A stretch of 64,000 nt of DNA from Hydractinia symbiolongicarpus (lineage: Eukaryota > Cnidaria > Hydrozoa > Anthoathecata > Hydractiniidae): the NCBI RefSeq assembly GCF_029227915.1, contig NC_079885.1:20037001-20101000 (forward strand). The letters are read 5' to 3'. The first letter of the stretch is position 1. Each line of letters opens with the position of its first letter. Under the pieces are notes generated by a model. It ran no database searches. It was not told the DNA's origin and saw only the letters and a list, made by a program, of their open reading frames with translations. Position numbers and translations under genes: made by a program. Positions 1 to 8,818 of the stretch are shown here, piece by piece.

Positions 1-190
1 AACATACCGAAGTATCCCTATTTACTAGTTAGCTAATTCAATTTCAATGTTTTTAACACCACATCTGACTATGCAGGTAAACGTAGTTTCAAGACTAAAA
101 CTACTGTCGCTTTTACAATTATCGTGACATTGGGAATCATAAGCGGTGGTAGCACTAACTGTTTCATCTGATCGAAGTATTTGTTCATTG

Positions 191-264
191 CGTCCCCGGG
201 TGGGCTTGAACCGCCAACCTTTCGTTTAACAGCCGAACGCGCTAACCAATTGCGCCACGGAGAC
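191..264 (-). tRNA. tRNA-Asn(GTT), A copy, doubtful
   Basis: C39A and T51C put one mismatch in the anticodon stem and one in the T stem. Confidence 0.75.
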
Positions 265-459
265 ATGAAACTTACTGAAGTTTCCCTATTTACAAGTTGG
301 CTCATTTACTTTCATTTATTTTTAATAGCACATCTGATGATGCCAGTAAACATGGCTACAAGAGTAACACTACCGTTGCTCTTACAGTTAACGTGACATT
401 AGGAATAAGAGGCAGTGATAGCACTCTCTGATTGTTCTGGTGGACATATTTGTTCATCG

Positions 460-461
460 CT

Positions 462-492
<31 letters not shown>

Positions 493-532
493 CGTTAACA
501 GCCGAATGCGCTAACCAATTGCGCACGAAGAC
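460..532 (-). pseudogene. B copy
   Basis: 73 nt; 1-nt gap at the D-stem start, C5T, C29T-type change. Confidence 0.8.
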
Positions 533-724
533 ACGAAACATACTGAAGTATCCCTATTTACTAGTTAGCTAATTCAATTTCAATGTTTTTAACACCACAT
601 CTGACTATGCAGTAAACGTAGTTTCAAGACTAAAACTACCGTTGCTTTTACAATTATAGTGAAATTAGAATCATAAGCAGTGGTAGCACTATCTGTTTCA
701 TCTGATCGAAGTGTTTGTTCATTG

Positions 725-765
<41 letters not shown>

Positions 766-798
766 TCCGAACGCGCTAACCAATTGCGCCACGGAGAC
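725..798 (-). tRNA. tRNA-Asn(GTT), A copy
   Basis: C32A in the anticodon loop only; all stems pair. Confidence 0.85.
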
Positions 799-993
799 AT
801 GAAACTTACTGAAGTTTCCCTATTTACAAGTTGGCTCATTTACTTTCATTTATTTTTAATAGCACATCTGATGATGCCAGTAAACATGGCTACAACGTTA
901 ACACTACCGTTGCTCTTACAGTTAACGTGACATTAGGAATAAGAGGCACTGATAGCACTCTCTGATTTTTCTGATGGACATACTTGTTCATCG

Positions 994-1065
994 CTTTCCT
1001 GGGTGGGCTTGAACCACCAACCTTTCCGTTAACAGCCGAACGCATTACCAATTGCGCACGAAGAC
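994..1065 (-). pseudogene. B copy
   Basis: 72 nt; two 1-nt gaps in the D arm, G67A, G70A. Confidence 0.78.
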
Positions 1066-1257
1066 ACGAAACATACTGAAGTATCCCTATTTACTAGTTA
1101 GCTAATTCAATTTCAATGTTTTTAACACCACATCTGACTATGCAGTAAACGTAGTTTCAAGACTAAAACTACCGTTGCTTTTACAATTATAGTGAAATTA
1201 GAATCATAAGCAGTGGTAGCACTATCTGTTTCATCTGATCGAAGTGTTTGTTCATTG

Positions 1258-1298
<41 letters not shown>

Positions 1299-1331
1299 TC
1301 CGAACGCGCTAACCAATTGCGCCACGGAGAC
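1258..1331 (-). tRNA. tRNA-Asn(GTT), A copy
   Basis: C32A. A 533-bp tandem duplicate of the dimer at 725. Confidence 0.85.
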
Positions 1332-1526
1332 ATGAAACTTACTGAAGTTTCCCTATTTACAAGTTGGCTCATTTACTTTCATTTATTTTTAATAGCACAT
1401 CTGATGATGCCAGTAAACATGGCTACAACGTTAACACTACCGTTGCTCTTACAGTTAACGTGACATTAGGAATAAGAGGCACTGATAGCACTCTCTGATT
1501 TTTCTGATGGACATACTTGTTCATCG

Positions 1527-1600
1527 CTTTCCTGGGTGGGCTTGAACCACCAACCTTTCCGTTAACAGCCGAACGCGCAAACCAATTGCGGCACGGAGAC
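1527..1600 (-). pseudogene. B copy
   Basis: A21T, G67A, G70A. Confidence 0.8.
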
Positions 1601-1794
1601 ACGAAACATACTGAAGTATCCCTATTTACTAGTTAGCTAATTCAATTTCAATGTTTTTAACATCACATCTGACTATGCAGGTAAACGTAGTTTCAAGACT
1701 AAAACTACCGTTGCTTTTACAATTATCGTGACATTAGGAATCATAAGCAGTGGTAGCACTATCTGTTTCATCTGATCGAAGTATTTGTTCATTG

Positions 1795-1868
1795 CGTCCC
1801 CGGATGGGCTTGAACCACCAACCTTTCGGTCAACAGCCGAACGCGCTAACCAATTGCGCCACGGAGAC
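1795..1868 (-). tRNA. tRNA-Asn(GTT), A copy
   Basis: A37G next to the anticodon; C64T leaves a G-T wobble in the T stem. Confidence 0.8.
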
Positions 1869-2063
1869 ATGAAACTTACTGAAGTTTCCCTATTTACAAG
1901 TTGGCTCATTTACTTTCATTTATTTTTAATAGCACATCTGATGATGCCAGTAAACATGGCTACAAGAGTAACACTACCGTTGCTCTTACAAATAACGTGA
2001 CATTAGGAATAAGAGGCAGTGATAGCACTCTCTCATTCTTCTGATAGACATATTTGTTCATCG

Positions 2064-2136
2064 CTTCCCCGTTTGGGCTTAAACCACCAACCTTTCCGTT
2101 AACAGCCGAACGCATTACCAATTGCGGCACGGAGAC
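2064..2136 (-). pseudogene. B copy
   Basis: 73 nt; D-arm gap (CATTACC form), C56T, and C64A/C65A opening the T stem. Confidence 0.78.
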
Positions 2137-2155
2137 ACGAAACATACTGAAATAT

Positions 2156-2330
2156 CCCTATTTACTAGTTAGCTAATTCAATTTCAATGTTTTTAACACC
2201 ACATCTGACTATGCAGGTAAACGTAGTTTCAAGACTAAAACTACCGTTGCTTTTACAATTATCGTGACATTAGGAATCATAAGCAGTTGTAGCACTATCT
2301 GTTTCATCTGATTGAAGTATTTGTTCATTG
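2156..2330 (-). other. Exemplar spacer between B and A (B 5' flank, A trailer)
   Basis: This is the other spacer type: the A gene's downstream trailer and the B copy's upstream flank. It carries the only regular minus-strand T4 run of the dimer, and the palindromes ACTAGT and TTAGCTAA that the A flank lacks. Some units lose one G of the GCAGGTAA box (GCAGTAA near 611, 1143 and 2751). Confidence 0.8.
2237..2240 (-). terminator. Pol III T4 terminator of the dimer (exemplar)
   Basis: AAAA on the plus strand inside GACTAAAACTACC reads TTTT on the minus strand, 90 nt past the last base of the A gene at 2331. The motif occurs once per dimer across nearly the whole window (for example 97-100 for the first gene). 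Four Ts is the minimal Pol III stop in animals, so leak-through is possible. Confidence 0.6.
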
Positions 2331-2387
<57 letters not shown>

Positions 2388-2404
2388 AATTGCGCCACGG
2401 AGAC
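2331..2404 (-). tRNA. tRNA-Asn(GTT), consensus A copy (exemplar)
   Basis: Reads asparagine codons AAC and AAT. On the minus strand: acceptor GTCTCCG pairs with CGGGGAC (one T4-G69 wobble), D stem GCGC/GCGC, anticodon stem TTCGG/CCGAA with loop CTGTTAA (anticodon GTT), variable loop AGGTT, T stem GGTGG/CCACC with loop TTCAAGC, discriminator G73. A box TGGCGCAATTGG and B box GGTTCAAGCCC match Pol III consensus. There is no intron and no encoded CCA; the next bases are CAATGA. From memory it differs from the human gene at about four positions, including a compensated 6-67 pair. The upstream flank has a TATA-like box and a palindrome, and a T4 run follows 90 nt downstream. It is one of 14 copies with exactly this sequence, so these are the best candidates for working genes. 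Confidence 0.95.
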
Positions 2405-2406
2405 AT

Positions 2407-2424
2407 GAAACTTACTGAAGTTTC
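2407..2424 (-). promoter_or_regulatory. Palindrome in the A 5' flank (exemplar)
   Basis: A 7-bp inverted repeat GAAACTT/AAGTTTC with a 4-base loop ACTG, 3 to 20 bases upstream of the A gene. It recurs at nearly every A copy. Whether it works as DNA or as a hairpin in the leader is unknown. Confidence 0.55.
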
Positions 2425-2425
2425 C

Positions 2426-2432
2426 CTATTTA
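2426..2432 (-). promoter_or_regulatory. TATA-like element, A gene (exemplar)
   Basis: TAAATAG on the minus strand, 22 to 28 bases upstream of the first tRNA base. The spacing is the same at the B copies. An upstream TATA-like box near -30 aids TFIIIB placement at tRNA genes in some eukaryotes. Its role here is inferred from position only. Confidence 0.45.
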
Positions 2433-2599
2433 CAAGTTGGCTCATTTACTTTTATTTATTTTTAATAGCACATCTGATGATGCCAGTAAACATGGCTACA
2501 AGAGTAACACTACCGTTGCTCTTACAGTTAACGTGACATTAGGAATTAGAGGCAGTGATAGCACTCTCTGATTTTTCTAATGGACATACTTGTTCATCG

Positions 2600-2601
2600 C
2601 T

Positions 2602-2632
<31 letters not shown>

Positions 2633-2673
2633 CGTTAACAGCCGAACGCGCTAACCAATTGCGGCACGAAGAC
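2600..2673 (-). pseudogene. B-type tRNA-Asn copy (exemplar)
   Basis: Same length and anticodon GTT as the A gene, but with the three changes that define type B: G10C (C10-C25 clash in the D stem), C40G (G30-G40 clash in the anticodon stem) and C72A (G1-A72 at the end of the acceptor). The T arm and the B box GGTTCAAGCCC are intact; the A box loses G10. This copy also has C5T, a tolerated wobble. A mature, charged tRNA looks unlikely, but TFIIIC could still bind and transcription is conceivable. The shared changes arose before the dimer was amplified. Confidence 0.85.
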
Positions 2674-2680
2674 ACGAAAC

Positions 2681-2692
2681 ATACTGAAGTAT
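2681..2692 (-). promoter_or_regulatory. Palindrome in the B 5' flank (exemplar)
   Basis: ATACT GA AGTAT, 8 to 19 bases upstream of the B copy. It aligns with the A-flank palindrome but is in a shifted register, created by two T/A differences between the two flanks. Confidence 0.5.
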
Positions 2693-2694
2693 CC

Positions 2695-2701
2695 CTATTT
2701 A
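2695..2701 (-). promoter_or_regulatory. TATA-like element, B copy (exemplar)
   Basis: The same TAAATAG at the same -22 to -28 distance, upstream of the B copy at 2600-2673. Confidence 0.4.
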
Positions 2702-2866
2702 CTAGTTAGCTAATTCAATTTCAATGTTTTTAACACCACATCTGACTATGCAGTAAACGTAGTTTCAAGACTAAAACTACCGTTGCTTTTACAATTGTCG
2801 TGATATTAGGAAGCATAAGTAGTGGTAGCACTATTTGTTTCATCTGATCGAAGTGTTTGTTCATTG

Positions 2867-2879
2867 CGTCCCCGGGTGA

Positions 2880-2923
<44 letters not shown>

Positions 2924-2940
2924 AATTGCGCCACGGAGAC
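2867..2940 (-). tRNA. tRNA-Asn(GTT), A copy
   Basis: C61T turns the conserved 53-61 pair into a wobble and changes the B box. Confidence 0.8.
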
Positions 2941-3135
2941 ATGAGACTTACTGAAGTTTCCCTATTTGCAAGTTGGCTCATTTACTTTCGTTTATTCTTA
3001 ATAGCACATCTGATGATGCCAGTAAACATGGTTACAACAGTAACACTACCGTTGCTCTTACAGTTAACGTGACATTAGGAATAAGAGGCAGTGATAGCAC
3101 TCTCTGATTTTTCTGATGGACATACTTGTTCATCG

Positions 3136-3137
3136 CT

Positions 3138-3168
<31 letters not shown>

Positions 3169-3209
3169 CGTTAACAGCCGAAAGCGCTAATCAATTTCGG
3201 CACGGAGAC
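3136..3209 (-). pseudogene. B copy
   Basis: C13A, G19A and G26T in addition to the type-B changes. Confidence 0.8.
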
Positions 3210-3403
3210 GCGAAACATACTGAAGTATCCCTATTTACTAGTTAGCTAATTCAATTTCAATTTTTCTAACACCACATCTGACTATGCAGGTAAACGTAGT
3301 TTCAAGACTAAAACTACCGTTGCTTTTACATTTATCGTGACATTAGGAATCATAAGCAGTGGTAGCACTATCTGCTTTATCTGATCGAAGTATTTGTTCA
3401 TTG

Positions 3404-3428
3404 CGTCCACGGGTGGGCTTGAACCACA

Positions 3429-3460
<32 letters not shown>

Positions 3461-3477
3461 AATTGCGCCACGGAGAC
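3404..3477 (-). tRNA. tRNA-Asn(GTT), A copy, doubtful
   Basis: G49T and G68T break the 49-65 and 5-68 pairs. Confidence 0.72.
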
Positions 3478-3672
3478 ATGAAACTTACTGAAGTTTCCCT
3501 ATTTACAAGTTGGCTCATTTACTTTCATTTATTTTTAATAGCATATCTGATGATGCCAGTAAACATGGCTACAAGAGTAACATTACCGTTGATCTTACAG
3601 TTAACGTGACATTAGGAATAAGAGGCAGTGATAGCACTCTCTGATTCTTCTGATGGACATATTTGTTCATCG

Positions 3673-3746
3673 CTTCCCCGGGTGCGCTTGACCCACCAAC
3701 CTTTCCGTTAACAGCCGAACGCGCTAACCAATTGCGGCACGAAGAC
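3673..3746 (-). pseudogene. B copy with broken B box
   Basis: T54G and C61G destroy the B box; C5T. Confidence 0.8.
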
Positions 3747-3940
3747 ACGAAACATACTTAAGTATCCCTATTTATTAGTTAGCTAATTCAATTTCAATGT
3801 TTTTAACACCATATCTGACTATGCAGGTAAACGTAGTTTCAAGACTAAAACTACCGTTGCTTTTACAATTATCGTGACATTAGGAATCATAAGCAGTGGT
3901 AGCACTATCTGTTTTATCTGATCGAAGTATTTGTTCATTG

Positions 3941-3997
<57 letters not shown>

Positions 3998-4014
3998 AAT
4001 TGCGCCACGGAGAC
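3941..4014 (-). tRNA. tRNA-Asn(GTT), consensus A copy
   Basis: Exact consensus. Confidence 0.94.
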
Positions 4015-4209
4015 ATGAAACTTACTGAAGTTTCCCTATTTACAAGTTGGCTCATTTACTTTCATTTATTTTTAATAGCACATCTGATGATGCCAGTAAA
4101 CATGGCTACAAGAGTAAGACTACCGTTGCTCTTACAGTTCACGTGACATTAGGAATAAGAGGCAGTGATAGCACTCTCTGATTTTTCTAATGGACATACT
4201 TGTTCATCG

Positions 4210-4211
4210 CT

Positions 4212-4242
<31 letters not shown>

Positions 4243-4283
4243 CGTTAACAGCCGAAAGCGCTAACCAATTTCGGCACGGAGAC
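4210..4283 (-). pseudogene. B copy
   Basis: C13A, G26T. Confidence 0.8.
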
Positions 4284-4477
4284 ACGAAACATACTGAAGT
4301 ATCCCTATTTACTAGTTAGCTAATTCAATTTCAATGTTTTTAACACCACATCTGACTATGCAGGTAAACGTAGTTTCAAGACTAAAACTACCGTTGCTTT
4401 TACATTTATCGTGACATTAGGAATCATAAGCAGTGGTAGCACTATCTGCTTTATCTGATCGAAGTATTTGTTCATTG

Positions 4478-4502
4478 CGTCCACGGGTGGGCTTGAACCA
4501 CA

Positions 4503-4534
<32 letters not shown>

Positions 4535-4551
4535 AATTGCGCCACGGAGAC
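4478..4551 (-). tRNA. tRNA-Asn(GTT), A copy, doubtful
   Basis: G49T, G68T; the 1,074-bp duplicate of 3404. Confidence 0.72.
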
Positions 4552-4746
4552 ATGAAACTTACTGAAGTTTCCCTATTTACAAGTTGGCTCATTTACTTTC
4601 ATTTATTTTTAATAGCATATCTGATGATGCCAGTAAACATGGCTACAAGAGTAACATTACCGTTGATCTTACAGTTAACGTGACATTAGGAATAAGAGGC
4701 AGTGATAGCACTCTCTGATTCTTCTGATGGACATATTTGTTCATCG

Positions 4747-4820
4747 CTTCCCCGGGTGCGCTTGACCCACCAACCTTTCCGTTAACAGCCGAACGCGCTA
4801 ACCAATTGCGGCACGAAGAC
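4747..4820 (-). pseudogene. B copy with broken B box
   Basis: C5T, T54G, C61G; 1,074-bp duplicate of 3673. Confidence 0.8.
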
Positions 4821-5014
4821 ACGAAACATACTTAAGTATCCCTATTTATTAGTTAGCTAATTCAATTTCAATGTTTTTAACACCATATCTGACTATGCAG
4901 GTAAACGTAGTTTCAAGACTAAAACTACCGTTGCTTTTACAATTATCGTGACATTAGGAATCATAAGCAGTGGTAGCACTATCTGTTTCATCTGATCGAA
5001 GTATTTGTTCATTG

Positions 5015-5071
<57 letters not shown>

Positions 5072-5088
5072 AATTGCGCCACGGAGAC
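5015..5088 (-). tRNA. tRNA-Asn(GTT), consensus A copy
   Basis: Exact consensus; the 1,074-bp partner of 3941. Confidence 0.94.
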
Positions 5089-5283
5089 ATGAAACTTACT
5101 GAAGTTTCCCTATTTACAAGTTGGCTCATTTACTTTCATTTATTTTTAATAGCACATCTGATGATGCCAGTAAACATGGCTACAAGAGTAAGACTACCGT
5201 TGCTCTTACAGTTCACGTGACATTAGGAATAAGAGGCAGTGATAGCACTCTCTGATTTTCCTAATGGACATACTTGTTCATCG

Positions 5284-5357
5284 CTTCCCCGGGTGGGCTT
5301 AAACCACCAACCTTTCCGTTAACAGCCGAAAGCGCTAACCAATTGCGGCACTAAGAC
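5284..5357 (-). pseudogene. B copy
   Basis: C5T, C6A, G26T, C56T. Confidence 0.8.
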
Positions 5358-5551
5358 ACGAAACACACTGACGTATCCCTATTTACTAGTTAGCTAATTC
5401 AATTTCAATGTTTTTAACACCACATCTGACTATGCAGGTAAACGTAGTTTCAAGACTAAAACTACCGTTGCTTTTACAATTATCGTGACATTAGGAATCA
5501 TAAGCAGTGGTAGCACTATCTGTTTCATCTGATCAAAGAATTTGTTCATTG

Positions 5552-5593
<42 letters not shown>

Positions 5594-5625
5594 GCGAACG
5601 CGCTAACCAATTGGGCCACGGAGAC
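5552..5625 (-). tRNA. tRNA-Asn(GTT), A copy, doubtful
   Basis: G12C and G31C clash in the D and anticodon stems. Confidence 0.7.
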
Positions 5626-5820
5626 ATGAAACTTACTGAAGTTTCCCTATATAAAAGTTGGCTTATTTACTTTCATTTTATTTTAATAGCACATCTGATG
5701 ATGCCAGTAAACATGGCTACAAGAGTAACACTACCGTTGCTCTTACAAATAACGTGACATTAGGAATAAGAGGCAGTGATAGCACTCTCTGATTCTTCTT
5801 ATGGACATATTTGTTCATCT

Positions 5821-5894
5821 CTTCCCCGTTTGGGCTTGAACCACCAACCTTTCTGTTAACAGCCGAACGCGCTCACCAATTGCGGCACGGAGAC
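5821..5894 (-). pseudogene. B copy
   Basis: D-loop T20aG; C40A instead of C40G; C64A, C65A. Confidence 0.78.
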
Positions 5895-6088
5895 ACGAAA
5901 CATACTGAAATATCCCTATTTACTAGTTAGCTAATTCAATTTCAATGTTTTTAACACCACATCTGACTATGCAGGTAAACGTAGTTTCAAGACTAAAACT
6001 ACCGTTGCTTTCACAATTATCGTGACATTAGGAATCATAAGCAGTTGTAGCACTATCTGTTTCATCTGATCTAAGTATTTCATCATTG

Positions 6089-6096
6089 CGTCCCCT

Positions 6097-6145
<49 letters not shown>

Positions 6146-6162
6146 AATTGCGCCACGGAGAC
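6089..6162 (-). tRNA. tRNA-Asn(GTT), A copy
   Basis: C66A breaks the last acceptor pair (7-66); the 3' flank reads CATCATTG instead of TGTTCATTG on the plus strand. Confidence 0.8.
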
Positions 6163-6357
6163 ATGAAACTTACTGAAGTTTCCCTATTTACAAGTTGGCT
6201 CATTTACTTTCATTTATTTTTAAAAGCACATCTGATGATGCCAGTAAACATGGCTACAAGATTAACACTACCGTTGCTCTTACAGTTAACGTGACATTAG
6301 GAATAAGAGGCAGTGATAGCACTCTCTAATTCTTCTGATGGACATATTTGTTCATCG

Positions 6358-6359
6358 CC

Positions 6360-6390
<31 letters not shown>

Positions 6391-6431
6391 CGTTAACAGC
6401 CGAACGCGCTGACCAATTGCGGCACTAAGAC
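6358..6431 (-). pseudogene. B copy
   Basis: C5T, C6A; position 72 is G rather than A. Confidence 0.8.
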
Positions 6432-6625
6432 ACGAAACATACCGAAGTATCCCTATTTACTAGTTAGCTAATTCAATTTCAATGTTTTTAACACCACATC
6501 TGACTATGCAGGTAAACGTAGTTTCAAGACTAAAACTACTGTTGCTTTTACAATTATCGTGACATTGGGAATCATAAGCGGTGGTAGCACTAACTGTTTC
6601 ATCTGATCGAAGTAGTTGTTCATTG

Positions 6626-6699
6626 CGTCCCCGGGTGGGCTTGAACCGCCAACCTTTCGTTTAACAGCCAAACGCGCTAACCAATTGCGCCACGGAGAC
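6626..6699 (-). tRNA. tRNA-Asn(GTT), A copy, doubtful
   Basis: C29T (wobble), C39A and T51C; block-II partner of the gene at 191. Confidence 0.72.
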
Positions 6700-6894
6700 A
6701 TGAAACTTACTGAAGTTTCCCTATTTACAAGTTGGCTCATTTACTTTCATTTATTTTTAATAGCACATCTGATGATGCCAGTAAACATGGCTACAAGAGT
6801 AACACTACCGTTGCTCTTACAGTTAACGTGACATTAGGAATAAGAGGCAGTGATAGCACTCTCTGATTCTTCTGGTGGACATATTTGTTCATCG

Positions 6895-6896
6895 CT

Positions 6897-6927
<31 letters not shown>

Positions 6928-6967
6928 CGTTAACAGCCGAATGCGCTAACCAATTGCGCACGAAGAC
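6895..6967 (-). pseudogene. B copy
   Basis: 73 nt; partner of 460. Confidence 0.8.
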
Positions 6968-7135
6968 ACGAAACATAATGAAGTATCCGTATTTACTAGT
7001 TAGCTAATTCAATTTCAATGTTTTTAACACCACATCTGACTATGCAGTAAACGTAGTTTCAAGACTAAAACGAAATTAGAATCATAAGCAGTGGTAGCAC
7101 TATCTGTTTCATCTGATCGAAGTGTTTGTTCATTG

Positions 7136-7176
<41 letters not shown>

Positions 7177-7209
7177 TCCGAACGCGCTAACCAATTGCGC
7201 CACGGAGAC
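7136..7209 (-). tRNA. tRNA-Asn(GTT), A copy, short trailer
   Basis: C32A. A 24-bp deletion in its trailer brings the T4 run (7067-7070) to 65 nt from the gene. Confidence 0.83.
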
Positions 7210-7404
7210 ATGAAACTTACTGAAGTTTCCCTATTTACAAGTTGGCTCATTTACTTTCATTTATTTTTAATAGCACATCTGATGATGCCAGTAAACATGG
7301 CTACAACGTTAACACTACCGTTGCTCTTACAGTTAACGTGACATTAGGAATAAGAGGCACTGATAGCACTCTCTGATTTTTCTGATGGACATACTTGTTC
7401 ATCG

Positions 7405-7478
7405 CTTTCCTGGGTGGGCTTGAACCACCAACCTTTCCGTTAACAGCCGAACGCGCAAACCAATTGCGGCACGGAGAC
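7405..7478 (-). pseudogene. B copy
   Basis: Partner of 1527 (A21T, G67A, G70A). Confidence 0.8.
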
Positions 7479-7672
7479 ACGAAACATACTGAAGTATCCC
7501 TATTTACTAGTTAGCTAATTCAATTTCAATGTTTTTAACACCACATCTGACTATGCAGGTAAACGTAGTTTCAAGACTAAAACTACCGTTGCTTTTACAA
7601 TTATCGTGACATTAGGAATCATAAGCAGTGGTAGCACTATCTGTTTCATCTGATCGAAGTATTTGTTCATTG

Positions 7673-7746
7673 CGTCCCCGGATGGGCTTGAACCACCAAC
7701 CTTTCGGTCAACAGCCGAACGCGCTAACCAATTGCTCCACGGAGAC
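7673..7746 (-). tRNA. tRNA-Asn(GTT), A copy
   Basis: C11A (D-stem clash), A37G, C64T. Confidence 0.75.
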
Positions 7747-7941
7747 ATGGAAATTACTGAAGTTTCCCTATTTAAAAGTTGGCTTATTTACTTTCATTTA
7801 TTTTTAATAGCACATCTGATGATGCCAGTAAACATGGCTACAAGAGTAACACTACCGTTGCTCTTACAAATAACGTGACATTAGGAATAAGAGGCAGTGA
7901 TAGCACTCTCTGATTCTTCTGATAGACATATTTGTTCATCG

Positions 7942-8014
7942 CTTCCCCGTTTGGGCTTAAACCACAAACCTTTCCGTTAACAGCCGAACGCATTACCAAT
8001 TGCGGCACGGAGAC
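7942..8014 (-). pseudogene. B copy
   Basis: 73 nt; like 2064 plus G49T. Confidence 0.78.
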
Positions 8015-8207
8015 AGGAAACATACTGAAATATCCCTATTTACTAGTTAGCTAATTCAATTTCAATGTTTTTAACACCACATCTGACTATGCAGTAAACG
8101 TAGTTTCAAGACTAAAACTACCGTTGCTTTTACAATTGTCGTGATATTAGGAAGCATAAGTAGTGGTAGCACTATTTGTTTCATCTGATCGAAGTGTTTG
8201 TTCATTG

Positions 8208-8220
8208 CGTCCCCGGGTGA

Positions 8221-8264
<44 letters not shown>

Positions 8265-8281
8265 AATTGCGCCACGGAGAC
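8208..8281 (-). tRNA. tRNA-Asn(GTT), A copy
   Basis: C61T; block-II partner of 2867. Confidence 0.8.
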
Positions 8282-8476
8282 ATGAGACTTACTGAAGTTT
8301 CCCTATTTGCAAGTTGGCTCATTTACTTTCGTTTATTCTTAATAGCACATCTGATGATGCCAGTAAACATGGTTACAACAGTAACACTACCGTTGCTCTT
8401 ACAGTTAACGTGACATTAGGAATAAGAGGCAGTGATAGCACTCTCTGATTTTTCTGATGGACATACTTGTTCATCG

Positions 8477-8478
8477 CT

Positions 8479-8509
<31 letters not shown>

Positions 8510-8550
8510 CGTTAACAGCCGAAAGCGCTAATCAATTTCGGCACGGAGAC
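8477..8550 (-). pseudogene. B copy
   Basis: C13A, G19A, G26T. Confidence 0.8.
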
Positions 8551-8744
8551 GCGAAACATACTGAAGTATCCCTATTTACTAGTTAGCTAATTCAATTTCA
8601 ATTTTTCTAACACCACATCTGACTATGCAGGTAAACGTAGTTTCAAGACTAAAACTACCGTTGCTTTTACATTTATCGTGACATTAGGAATCATAAGCAG
8701 TGGTAGCACTATCTGCTTTATCTGATCGAAGTATTTGTTCATTG

Positions 8745-8769
8745 CGTCCACGGGTGGGCTTGAACCACA

Positions 8770-8801
<32 letters not shown>

Positions 8802-8818
8802 AATTGCGCCACGGAGAC
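8745..8818 (-). tRNA. tRNA-Asn(GTT), A copy, doubtful
   Basis: G49T, G68T. Confidence 0.72.

Larger units (their letters stand above)
2405..2599 (-). other. Exemplar spacer between A and B (A 5' flank, B trailer)
   Basis: About 195 bp, present with small changes in every dimer. On the minus strand it is the downstream trailer of the B copy and the upstream flank of the A gene. It has no minus-strand T4 run in the common form. A few dimers gain one through TTTAAAAG (for example near 7771 and 11530), TTTTTAAAAGC (near 6221) or GGAAAAAGAGG (near 29263). A deletion of about 71 bp removes its middle near 24229, 24961 and 34010. Confidence 0.85.
3404..5551 (-). repeat. 1,074-bp two-dimer repeat, two copies
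   Basis: The pair of dimers (a G49T/G68T gene followed by a consensus gene) occurs twice at an offset of 1,074 bp. The same doubled pair is seen again at 13039-15186. Confidence 0.85.
191..6625 (-). repeat. Higher-order block, copy I (12 dimers)
   Basis: Twelve successive dimers carry a recognisable order of A variants (C39A/T51C; C32A twice; A37G; consensus; C61T; G49T/G68T; consensus; G49T/G68T; consensus; G12C/G31C; C66A). The same order, with losses, recurs in the next two blocks. The phase chosen for the start is arbitrary. Confidence 0.8.

Noticed and set aside
191-200. CCCGGG inside nearly every gene as a meaningful site
   Set aside because: It is simply the T-stem/acceptor junction of the tRNA and follows from the fold.
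191-264. Bacterial or organellar tRNA gene
   Set aside because: There is no encoded CCA, the A and B boxes match nuclear Pol III genes, and the body matches animal nuclear tRNA-Asn as I remember it.
69-305. Open reading frames of 60-83 codons repeated on the minus strand, reading through the A gene and its flanks
   Set aside because: They recur with the array period, run straight across the tRNA and its spacers, and are explained by the tRNA sequence. Stem-breaking and stem-keeping changes alter the peptide freely. This is the kind of false protein that translated tRNA produces (as collected in AntiFam).
181-396. Plus-strand frames of about 71 codons starting at TTG just outside each A gene
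   Set aside because: They are antisense to the tRNA, have no usual start codon, and the peptide is a translation of the tRNA complement plus spacer. No protein family is indicated.
2181-2190. Short palindromes ACTAGT and TTAGCTAA in the B flank as operators
   Set aside because: They are short enough to be chance in AT-rich DNA and were copied with the dimer; nothing else supports a regulatory role.
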